NCBI GenBank assembly: GCA_947253615.1
Contig: CAMYAA010000104.1
Span: forward strand, 1-5,301
Reading direction: 5' to 3'
Origin: an uncultured Sutterellaceae bacterium
Lineage (GTDB): Bacteria > Pseudomonadota > Gammaproteobacteria > Burkholderiales > Burkholderiaceae_F
Length of the DNA: 5,301 bases
A model generated the notes under the pieces. That model was given only the letters and a program-made list of their open reading frames with translations, had not been told where the DNA came from and did not search any database. Positions 1-5,260 of this stretch are shown here, in pieces; positions within the stretch are counted from its first letter, which is position 1; each line of letters starts with the position of its first letter. Made by a program: the position numbers and the translations under genes.

Positions 1-750
1 ATTTTTAAACGTGTCATTTGATGCGTACTTTTCCGTGTTTAATAGAGAAACATTTTTAATAAGACCAGTTGAAGAGCGTTCGAGCTTTTCTGCAATACTC
101 AAGGGAAGTAAGAAAATTTTAGAGAAGTTTGAGTTAGGTTCCATAATCGCAATTCTTTTTGCATTGGGATGTGGTCTATAACCGAAGCCTTTTTTGTTAT
201 TTAAAAGCATAAGTAAGTTCACAAAAAATGGATCCCAGATATAAGGAACGATTGTGACATCCTGGTGGTGTAATAAACTCAAATAGTCTCCACTTGTATA
301 CTCAATATGCGGAAATATCCAAGCACTATCGTACAATTCCGTGTCTCTATGAAAATAAGGGTTAGGCGTGTTTGAAAGCAAAAAGTGAGCATCAATTATA
401 TAGTTAGCCCCTACATACAAACACACTATCTTTTTACCCAATTTGTGAATATGTTCAATACATTTTTTTTCAAGATAGAAAAGCCCCTCAATAAAAATAT
501 CTACTATTCGATAAGCTTCATGAATGTCAACAAAGCGTGTATTGTTAAAATACTCGGTTAGTAAAGCTGGTGGACGCTTGGTGCCCAGAGGTTGGTTTTG
601 AATAAAGACAACTTCTTTTACCTCTGGAATTCTCTCTAAGAGTGATTTTAAGAAGAAACAAGTTTGTCCGACCCCTTGAGAAAAAATGGAGTCATGAGAG
701 CCGGACCATCCAAAGGTGATGCCAATAGTTATTGTTTTTTTGCTGGTCAT
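1..750 (-). CDS. DUF2827-like putative glycosyltransferase (3' end cut by window edge)
   Basis: A continuous minus-strand frame of 250 codons starts at ATG 750-748 and stays open through base 1, so the N-terminus is present and the C-terminus is missing. I recognise it as DUF2827-like by its pattern: a short beta strand with Gly residues (7-15), a QGVGQT motif (25-30) followed by a helix LKSLLERIP, a KKIVCLYVGANY strand (105-117), VPYIWDPFF (168-176) and an EPN motif (204-206). DUF2827 proteins are predicted glycosyltransferases, usually somewhat under 400 residues, so about two thirds is visible. The activity and sugar donor are not shown by the sequence. The start is supported by AAGG six bases upstream, overlapping the stop codon of the adhesin gene; only 8 bases separate the two genes, so translation is probably coupled. 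It is probably cytoplasmic, as no signal peptide is visible. An A8 tract lies at codons 94-96. Family recall was from memory, without a search. Confidence 0.75.
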   Translation of the reverse strand, partial: MTSKKTITIGITFGWSGSHDSIFSQGVGQTCFFLKSLLERIPEVKEVVFIQNQPLGTKRPPALLTEYFNNTRFVDIHEAYRIVDIFIEGLFYLEKKCIEHIHKLGKKIVCLYVGANYIIDAHFLLSNTPNPYFHRDTELYDSAWIFPHIEYTSGDYLSLLHHQDVTIVPYIWDPFFVNLLMLLNNKKGFGYRPHPNAKRIAIMEPNSNFSKIFLLPLSIAEKLERSSTGLIKNVSLLNTEKYASNDTFKN

Positions 751-758
751 TAGCTACC

Positions 759-2072
759 TTATTTATTTAAACTCTTTTTTAACAAATCGATTTGATTTTG
801 GAGATTCTTCAAACGTTCGTCAAACTCTCTATCTTTTTGATGATAACGTTCAAGTTCACTCTCGTATTGATCAAGCTTAGTTTTGAGATGAGCTATTTCT
901 CCTTCGCGATGTTGTATTTCATTAGTGAGTATAAAATCACGGTTGTTTTGGGAATTCCCAAATTGATATGCAAGACCAATGTTAAACATCGAGTTATGTC
1001 TGTTCACGAGAGAGACTGCACTATTGAACCTCAAATTCTTTTTAGCGTAGTAACTCATGCCAATTGCAAAAGCATTTTCTGATTTATAGTTGCCATAAGC
1101 TGCCATTATTGAAAAAGGATTTTTTTTGTTAAAAGGCAAAGGATGTAGGGCAGCTAATGCTGCACTCATTGCTCCAACCTCATAGATTGGTTTTAAGGAT
1201 GGTCCTTTAATTTTTTGTTCCAGTTCCCATAACTGACGACCATTAACGGCATCCGTGCTTTCAGGGCTGATCTCTCCCGCTTTTACATGGGTAATTTTTA
1301 AGTCTTGAGCATTAAGTCCTTCTCGAGATATATAATTTTTCCCCATAAAACTAATGCCATTGACATCTATTTTAGTTTGATAATCTAGCCCCTGACCTAC
1401 CAAGGCTCTTTTGGTCCAGGTGGTGTTTTGGGAATTGGCAGATAGATAGCTTGGAGAGGAGCCGTAACTAGGTGATCCAGAAATTGATTCTTCAGTTATA
1501 ACTGTGTAGGACGAATTTAAAACAGTAGAACTGGGGATGAACAAAAAACCATCTTTTGTAGTAATACTTGTATTACTTGAATTAATTAAATCAATTTCAG
1601 GAGATGGTATGTTTACATTGGTGCCACCAGGGAAAGGTGTCGAAGGCGAAATATTAGGACCATCAGGTCCATTCTCACTTCTGATACTTAATGTACGGGT
1701 TTCGTACAGAGGCAGCATTTTAGGTCCACTTTCATTTCCACTCGACGCTAAAGGATCTGGAGCTTCGCCAATTTTTTTGTATTCAAAACTATTTATCTCA
1801 TCCGGGTAGTTATTTGGATGTGGGTTTTTGGGGGGATTATTGTAGTCGTTAGACCAATCATCCTTGGAATATGATTCGCTGAAAATCACAACCTTAGAGT
1901 CACTAGGTAAGCCAAATTTAGATGGATCAGGGAAGAAATCTACACCTGGTGGATTGGTGATCGAAGCGAGGGACGATAAAGGAGTTAGAATCGATAAAGC
2001 TGTTATTAAATTTTTAGAAATTAATTTGAGCTGTTTTTTATGACTTAACTTAGCTTGCATTTTGTTTACCAT
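759..2072 (-). CDS. YadA-type trimeric autotransporter adhesin with C-terminal coiled coil
   Basis: This 437-residue protein is predicted to trimerise in the outer membrane and expose its N-terminal passenger. In order: a Lys-rich N-region and hydrophobic core with likely cleavage after SLA (34-36); a Pro/Asn/Ser-rich passenger (about 40-220) without recognisable YadA head repeats; a neck with GLNAQDLKI (252-260) and STDAVNGRQLW (272-282), the hallmark of this family; and a YadA-type beta-barrel anchor (about 296-372) with alternating strands ending in YQFG. Family members usually end at this last strand. Here about 65 more residues follow, and 386-435 give a regular heptad pattern (I386, I393, L396, L400, Y403, L407, Y410, F417, L421, L424, I428, L431, L435), a coiled coil predicted to lie in the periplasm. 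The passenger is short for the family. The ATG at 2072 is weakly supported; GAG lies 11 bases upstream, and the ATG at 2060 is an alternative. The gene heads an operon with the putative glycosyltransferase gene. Confidence 0.85.
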   Translation of the reverse strand: MVNKMQAKLSHKKQLKLISKNLITALSILTPLSSLASITNPPGVDFFPDPSKFGLPSDSKVVIFSESYSKDDWSNDYNNPPKNPHPNNYPDEINSFEYKKIGEAPDPLASSGNESGPKMLPLYETRTLSIRSENGPDGPNISPSTPFPGGTNVNIPSPEIDLINSSNTSITTKDGFLFIPSSTVLNSSYTVITEESISGSPSYGSSPSYLSANSQNTTWTKRALVGQGLDYQTKIDVNGISFMGKNYISREGLNAQDLKITHVKAGEISPESTDAVNGRQLWELEQKIKGPSLKPIYEVGAMSAALAALHPLPFNKKNPFSIMAAYGNYKSENAFAIGMSYYAKKNLRFNSAVSLVNRHNSMFNIGLAYQFGNSQNNRDFILTNEIQHREGEIAHLKTKLDQYESELERYHQKDREFDERLKNLQNQIDLLKKSLNK

Positions 2073-2081
2073 AAATTGGTT

Positions 2082-2117
2082 ATCTCAAGAGATGGGTACT
2101 TTTATTATATTCGCGAA
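2082..2117 (-). promoter_or_regulatory. Candidate promoter and operator-like repeats for the adhesin operon
   Basis: On the minus strand a perfect TATAAT (2109-2104) would place the transcription start near 2096, giving a leader of about 25 bases. No good -35 box is found 16-18 bases upstream. Two symmetric elements flank the -10: the 8-base palindrome TTCGCGAA (2110-2117) directly upstream, and ATCTC-AA-GAGAT (2082-2093) in the leader, covering the weak ribosome binding site. Either could bind a regulator. The weak -35 is compatible with activator dependence, but this is inference. Confidence 0.4.
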
Positions 2118-2220
2118 CTTTTTAAAGGGGTATTTGTGTTTTTATTCTGTTGTTTAATGGTTACAAAATGACCAATTGTATTCTGTTCTTATTTTCTATC
2201 TAAAATTTTCTTAATTAAAT

Positions 2221-2264
2221 AAAAAACAACTCATTTTGTACGAGTGTTGAGTGTTGTTTTTTTT
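2221..2264. terminator. Candidate bidirectional AT-rich hairpin terminator
   Basis: An imperfect stem pairs 2223-2233 with 2248-2260, with a two-base bulge at 2251-2252 and a 14-base loop. T runs follow the stem on both strands: T8 at 2257-2264 on plus and the complement of A6 at 2221-2226 on minus. The stem is AT-rich and bulged, so termination may be weak. On the minus strand it would shield the adhesin promoter from upstream transcription or end a small intergenic RNA. The right arm contains a tandem GAGTGTT duplication (2242-2255), which produces the bulge. Confidence 0.4.
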
Positions 2265-2600
2265 GTTTAGATGGAATATTTCGTAGATAAAAAAAATGTC
2301 TTTTTATACCAATGAATTCAGTATATAATTTTTATTGATAGATTTATCTTTATGCTTGTAGAATTATCTATTCATTCAATTATTTCTACGAGTGATAAAA
2401 ATAAATTTATTTTAAGAACATAGAGGGGTAATTAGGGAATACCCTTTGCTGAGTAATATTGCTTGTGATTTAACTTCTTAAGAGGATGTTAGTCGCAAAT
2501 GTGTGTATGGATTTTTCAAGAGTGAATTATTCTGTTTAGTTTTAATTACATCATAGTGAGTGAGCTAGTTTGCAGTAAGGTAAGAATTTTGTTTGTGTAT

Positions 2601-2634
2601 AAAAAAGCCCACCGTTTGCCAAGACGGTGGGCTT
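2601..2634 (-). terminator. Intrinsic terminator of the symporter gene
   Basis: On the minus strand a perfect 11-base stem (2634-2624 with 2615-2605, GC-rich core GCCCACCGT / ACGGTGGGC) encloses an 8-base loop and runs into a T6 tract (complement of 2601-2606, partly in the stem base). It starts about 25 bases after the symporter stop codon. This is a textbook rho-independent terminator. The plus-strand side has no T run, so it acts one way. Confidence 0.9.
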
Positions 2635-2659
2635 GATCATTTATTTCTAAACGTCGAAA

Positions 2660-4144
2660 TTATTGGTCTGAATGATTGTGGTCACGACGCTTTAATGGAG
2701 GAATAAGCCCCACTAAGTGGTAAGACAAGGGTTTCTTGAGCTTGTGAGTGTGAACCTTCGGCGGTTCTTTCGTCCCGTATTCACAGGGCTTGCCTTCTAA
2801 GAAGTGCGTGTCGTAATCGTCGAGAACTTTCCCAACAATCTTGGATAACCCAATCAACGCAATCACGTTCGGGAACACCATTAAACCGTTAAATAAGTCG
2901 GCTAATTCCCAAACTAAGGTCACCTGTAAGAACGAACCTAACATCAAGAAACATAACACGATCACACGATAGGTCGGAACCCAACGTAAACCGAATAAGA
3001 ACTTGACGTTCTGTTCTGCAAAGAAGTACCACCCCACAATGGTCGTGAAGGCAAAGAATAACAAGCACATCGCAACGAAGCCGTTACCAATGCCACCTAA
3101 ACCAATCGTAAAGGCCTTCTGGGTTAACGAAATCCCCGTCGTGTGACCATCTAAGGCACCCGTGGAAAGAATGACTAACGCCGTCATCGTCACCACAATA
3201 AAGGTGTCAAAGAATAACCCCACAATGGCCGCTAAACCTTGTTCGGCAGGATGCTTCACCTTGGCAACCGCATGAGCGTGAGGGGTCGAACCCATCCCCG
3301 CTTCATTACTGAATAAACCACGAGCAACCCCGTAACGAATGGCTTCTTTAATACCTGCACCGATAATCCCACCCGTGGCCGCTTCCGGATTGAAAGCACC
3401 CACAAAGATCATGCGAATCACGTCCGCAATGTGATCAAAGTTCGAGAAGATAATCGTGATGGACCCAATGATATAAATCAAGGCCATGACCGGAACCACT
3501 TTTTCAGCAAACGAAGCAATACGCTTCATCCCACCGATGAAAATGAACCCAGCTAACATGAAGATGACAATACCCGTTAACCAAACAGGAACGTTGAACG
3601 CCGTATTAAAGGCATCCGCAATCGAGTTGGCCTGCACCATGTTGCCCACAAACCCTAAAGCGATAATGATCGCTACGGAGAAGAAGGCAGCTAAGGGCTT
3701 GTTGCCTAAGCCTTCAGAGATGTAGTACGCAGGACCGCCCGTGATTTGGCCTTTACTGTCACGACTACGGAAGACTTGCGCTAAGACCGCTTCCGCAAAA
3801 ATCGTGGCCATACCAAAGAAAGCGGCTAACCACATCCAGAAAATTGCGCCAGGACCGCCCATGGCAATAGCCGTAGCAACCCCTGCTAAATTCCCTGTAC
3901 CGACTTGAGCAGAAACCGCCGTCGCTAAAGATTGGAATGAACTCATCCCATCTTTGTCGGCTGACTTTCCGAAAAGATTGAATCCACCAAAGACTTGTCG
4001 AACGGCACGGCCGAATCGACGAATCTGCATAAATCGTAATTTAAACGTAAAGTAAATGCCCGTACCCACCAAGAGTGGGATAAGGCAATATACACCCCAG
4101 AGTAAGCTATTAATGCTCTGGACAATAGCAGTGGCTTGATCCAC
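2660..4144 (-). CDS. Sodium:alanine/glycine symporter, AGCS family
   Basis: This is an inner-membrane secondary transporter of the alanine or glycine:cation symporter family (AgcS/AlsT/DagA type), which imports small neutral amino acids with Na+. Numbered from the GTG start it has 494 residues, normal to slightly long for the family, with about 10-11 hydrophobic segments. It carries the family signature GGPGAIFWMWLAAFFG (96-111), the conserved VGTGNLAGVA segment (81-90) and the diagnostic block ARGLFSNEAGMGSTPHAHA (274-292). The C-terminal tail is charged and His-rich (HTHKLKK at 465-471; DHNHSDQ at 488-494) and probably cytoplasmic. Start choice: the longest frame begins at a TTG (4165) with no ribosome binding site, whereas GTG 4144-4142 has AGGGAG (4156-4151) six bases upstream and keeps the first membrane helix intact. 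It appears monocistronic, with its own terminator. The exact substrate (alanine, glycine or both) cannot be told from sequence, so no symbol is assigned. Confidence 0.93.
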   Translation of the reverse strand: MDQATAIVQSINSLLWGVYCLIPLLVGTGIYFTFKLRFMQIRRFGRAVRQVFGGFNLFGKSADKDGMSSFQSLATAVSAQVGTGNLAGVATAIAMGGPGAIFWMWLAAFFGMATIFAEAVLAQVFRSRDSKGQITGGPAYYISEGLGNKPLAAFFSVAIIIALGFVGNMVQANSIADAFNTAFNVPVWLTGIVIFMLAGFIFIGGMKRIASFAEKVVPVMALIYIIGSITIIFSNFDHIADVIRMIFVGAFNPEAATGGIIGAGIKEAIRYGVARGLFSNEAGMGSTPHAHAVAKVKHPAEQGLAAIVGLFFDTFIVVTMTALVILSTGALDGHTTGISLTQKAFTIGLGGIGNGFVAMCLLFFAFTTIVGWYFFAEQNVKFLFGLRWVPTYRVIVLCFLMLGSFLQVTLVWELADLFNGLMVFPNVIALIGLSKIVGKVLDDYDTHFLEGKPCEYGTKEPPKVHTHKLKKPLSYHLVGLIPPLKRRDHNHSDQ

Positions 4145-4150
4145 GAAAAG

Positions 4151-4156
4151 CTCCCT
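4151..4156 (-). promoter_or_regulatory. Ribosome binding site deciding the symporter start
   Basis: AGGGAG on the minus strand (4156-4151) is followed by six bases (CTTTTC) and then GTG at 4144. This near-ideal Shine-Dalgarno sequence lies inside the longer TTG-initiated frame, and the TTG itself has none. It therefore favours the shorter 494-residue protein. Confidence 0.8.
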
Positions 4157-4165
4157 ATGATTCAA

Positions 4166-4511
4166 AAGTTATTTACGTTTCATCGCTAGCCTCAATTGAA
4201 GTTGTGGCGACGAGGTTCATCAAAAATAACTGTGCACATACTTGTTCCGACCCTTTCACCATCGGCCGGGGAAGCTTGCCCCCTTTTTTCCCAAGCACAG
4301 TCGAGATGAGAGTCCAAAACCGAACTCTTGTCTTACATTGTAGGCAAGCCCAGCAATCTTCGCTTACCAAACATCACGTATTTGTGCGGTTTTCAGGCTT
4401 ACGATAGAAGCGCCCCATTTTGAAGAGGGGTAAATTCGTACCTCTCAATGCACTGGAAATTGTGTAGAATGCGAGAATTCCTAGTCAATTAGCCATAGGG
4501 GAAAATCGTTA
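4166..4511. other. Divergent intergenic region with inverted repeats
   Basis: This stretch separates the symporter start (minus) from the small membrane peptide start (plus). Besides the symporter promoter candidate it holds nested inverted repeats. ACTGTGC (4229-4235) pairs with GCACAGT (4295-4301). Inside lie CCGA/TCGG (4247-4250, 4262-4265) and GGGG/CCCC (4268-4271, 4279-4282), the latter followed by T6 on the plus strand (4284-4289). A separate hairpin pairs 4425-4432 with 4439-4446, eight pairs with one G-U around a six-base loop. A TAGAAT at 4465-4470 could be a -10 for the plus-strand gene but lacks a -35. Two open frames of about 65 codons overlap here on opposite strands; neither resembles a protein I know or has a ribosome binding site. 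Confidence 0.5.
4195..4223 (-). promoter_or_regulatory. Candidate sigma-70-like promoter of the symporter gene
   Basis: On the minus strand TTGATG (4223-4218) and TTCAAT (4200-4195) are separated by exactly 17 bases. Each box matches 4 of 6 consensus positions. Transcription would start near 4188, giving a leader of about 44 bases before the GTG. The -10 overlaps an 8-base palindrome TCAATTGA (4192-4199). This is moderate evidence from spacing and partial matches only. Confidence 0.35.
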
Positions 4512-4619
4512 ATGTTTAATGAGTTCATGAAATGGGGTATTCGCTTGGCATTCCTCGCGATGGCCATCTGGGTGATCACCACCACACTGAGCGTGATCTT
4601 TGGATTTTTCCAAGACTAA
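4512..4619 (+). CDS. Small single-helix membrane protein, 35 residues, unknown function
   Basis: The ATG at 4512 opens a 35-codon frame ending in TAA at 4617-4619. The peptide starts MFNEFMKWGIRLAF, continues as an uninterrupted hydrophobic stretch (about residues 9-33) and ends FFQD. This fits one inner-membrane helix with positively charged residues (K7, R11) near the N-terminal side. AGGGGA lies upstream (4497-4502) with roughly 10 bases to the ATG, an acceptable if long spacing. It is transcribed away from the symporter gene and converges on the PIN gene, leaving 12 bases between stop codons. I do not recognise a family. It could be a small membrane subunit, a regulator of a transporter, or a conserved hypothetical. 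Its bacterial-like membrane-peptide composition and ribosome binding site make it more credible than a random frame. Confidence 0.6.
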   Translation: MFNEFMKWGIRLAFLAMAIWVITTTLSVIFGFFQD

Positions 4620-4631
4620 AGTCGGCGAAAC

Positions 4632-5162
4632 TCACGCCGCTGCTTGCGCTAAAAACGCCTCGGGCGTCATCACAAGTAAGCCGTCCTTTTTCAGACGCTT
4701 ACCCGCACGAAGGACTAATTTGTCCTTGGTGAGTAAATAGGGCGCCTTGGCGGCATAAACGAGCTCTAAAAACTTCTGATCCAAGGGATCTTTACACTTC
4801 ACAGGAACCGTGCTCCCGACGCTTTGAACGAGCGACTCGGGAACCACTTCGGTACGGTCGCACCATGCCCCGACGACCGACAAAATACGCGCATGCGCTT
4901 CTTCAGATTCACCCCAAAAATTCAACCGCGTTAATACGTCCACACACTCAAGGAGCGTGCTCTCATCGCGTAACGCAATCCAACGTCCCGCCGCAAGCCC
5001 CGCTTCGAGTGCGCTCATATGGGGATCGTGCCAAAAGAGCAAATCTAAAAGGACGTTCGTGTCAATGACAAGACGAGGAATCGAGGGATCTTCGTTTTTG
5101 AGTCCAGCCTTTGAGCGAAACATCGTTAAAGCGGCACTTTCTAAGTCGGGCGTCATGGCCAT
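4632..5162 (-). CDS. PIN-domain protein, COG1569-like putative ribonuclease
   Basis: This 176-residue protein matches the PIN fold of the 'putative toxin-antitoxin toxin component, PIN family' type common in Burkholderiales. It has the N-terminal strand LVIDTNVLLDLLFW with catalytic-type Asp34, a helix with LLECVDVL (Glu72 a candidate acidic residue), CKDPLDQKFLELV with Asp125 and Asp128, and LLTKDK with Asp147. These acidic residues would coordinate the metal ion for RNA cleavage, so the site looks intact. About 28 residues precede the first strand, longer than many relatives; a later start such as Met14 is possible. The ATG at 5162 has AAGGA (5178-5174) 11 bases upstream; Met3 (5156) is an alternative. 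No antitoxin-like gene is adjacent: upstream is a terminator, downstream a convergent small gene. It may be a solitary PIN nuclease. The RNA target is unknown. Confidence 0.85.
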   Translation of the reverse strand: MAMTPDLESAALTMFRSKAGLKNEDPSIPRLVIDTNVLLDLLFWHDPHMSALEAGLAAGRWIALRDESTLLECVDVLTRLNFWGESEEAHARILSVVGAWCDRTEVVPESLVQSVGSTVPVKCKDPLDQKFLELVYAAKAPYLLTKDKLVLRAGKRLKKDGLLVMTPEAFLAQAAA

Positions 5163-5179
5163 GAGTTTTTCGATCCTTG

Positions 5180-5210
5180 AAAAAAAGTGAGGGCTTCTCG
5201 TGAAGCCCTC
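5180..5210 (-). terminator. Intrinsic terminator of the gene upstream of the PIN gene
   Basis: On the minus strand a perfect 9-base GC-rich stem (GAGGGCTTC at 5210-5202 in complement, pairing with 5197-5189) closes a four-base loop and is followed by AC and a T7 tract (complement of 5180-5186). It lies 27 bases after the stop codon of the partial gene at 5237. The T tract ends one base before the PIN gene's ribosome binding site, so readthrough or a promoter within or above the hairpin must supply PIN transcription. Confidence 0.9.
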
Positions 5211-5236
5211 GCATGAGCGTTGGTAATGCCTAAAGC

Positions 5237-5260
5237 TTACGCCGGCAAGAAAGCCTTAAC
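5237..5260 (-). CDS. C-terminal stub of an unidentified minus-strand gene
   Basis: The last real bases of the contig read, on the minus strand, as seven codons VKAFLPA and a TAA stop (5239-5237), followed 27 bases later by a strong terminator. The terminator placement makes a gene end here likely, but the stub is too short to identify, and the frame is inferred from the stop position. The rest of the gene is lost beyond the adapter junction at 5261. Confidence 0.45.
   Translation of the reverse strand, partial: VKAFLPA

Larger units (their letters stand above)
2073..2604. other. AT-rich intergenic region without a supported gene
   Basis: This region of over 500 bases lies between the adhesin start and the symporter terminator. 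It is very AT-rich; a hand count of 2281-2340 gives 11 G+C in 60. It contains the adhesin promoter candidate, the imperfect hairpin at 2221-2264, and a perfect 10-base inverted repeat (TACAAAATGA at 2162-2171 and its complement at 2231-2240). A TATAAT lies on the plus strand at 2324-2329 without a good -35. Only tiny open frames of about 17-23 codons occur, none with a well-placed ribosome binding site. No tRNA, IS end or CRISPR repeat was seen. Confidence 0.6.

Noticed and set aside
1537..1809. Plus-strand open frame inside the adhesin gene
   Set aside because: It is a shadow of the minus-strand adhesin, which has clear family motifs across the same bases.
2353..2427. Plus-strand frame of about 23 codons
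   Set aside because: No ribosome binding site, and chance frames of this size are expected in AT-rich DNA.
2472..2531. Tiny plus-strand frame starting after TTAAGAGG
   Set aside because: The Shine-Dalgarno-like sequence abuts the ATG with no spacing, and the peptide is only about 17 residues with no family resemblance.
4173..4370. Minus-strand 65-codon open frame upstream of the symporter gene
   Set aside because: It starts at TTG without a ribosome binding site, resembles no known protein, and lies in the divergent regulatory region opposite another equally poor frame.
4204..4407. Plus-strand 67-codon open frame in the same region
   Set aside because: No ribosome binding site, low-complexity composition unlike a folded protein, and it overlaps the opposite-strand frame.
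4166..4440. Glycine riboswitch upstream of the symporter gene
   Set aside because: I looked on the minus strand for the conserved glycine-aptamer core and did not find it.
4632..5162. PIN protein with the 35-residue peptide as a toxin-antitoxin pair
   Set aside because: The genes are convergent, not co-transcribed, and the peptide is a membrane helix unlike the DNA-binding antitoxins that partner PIN toxins.
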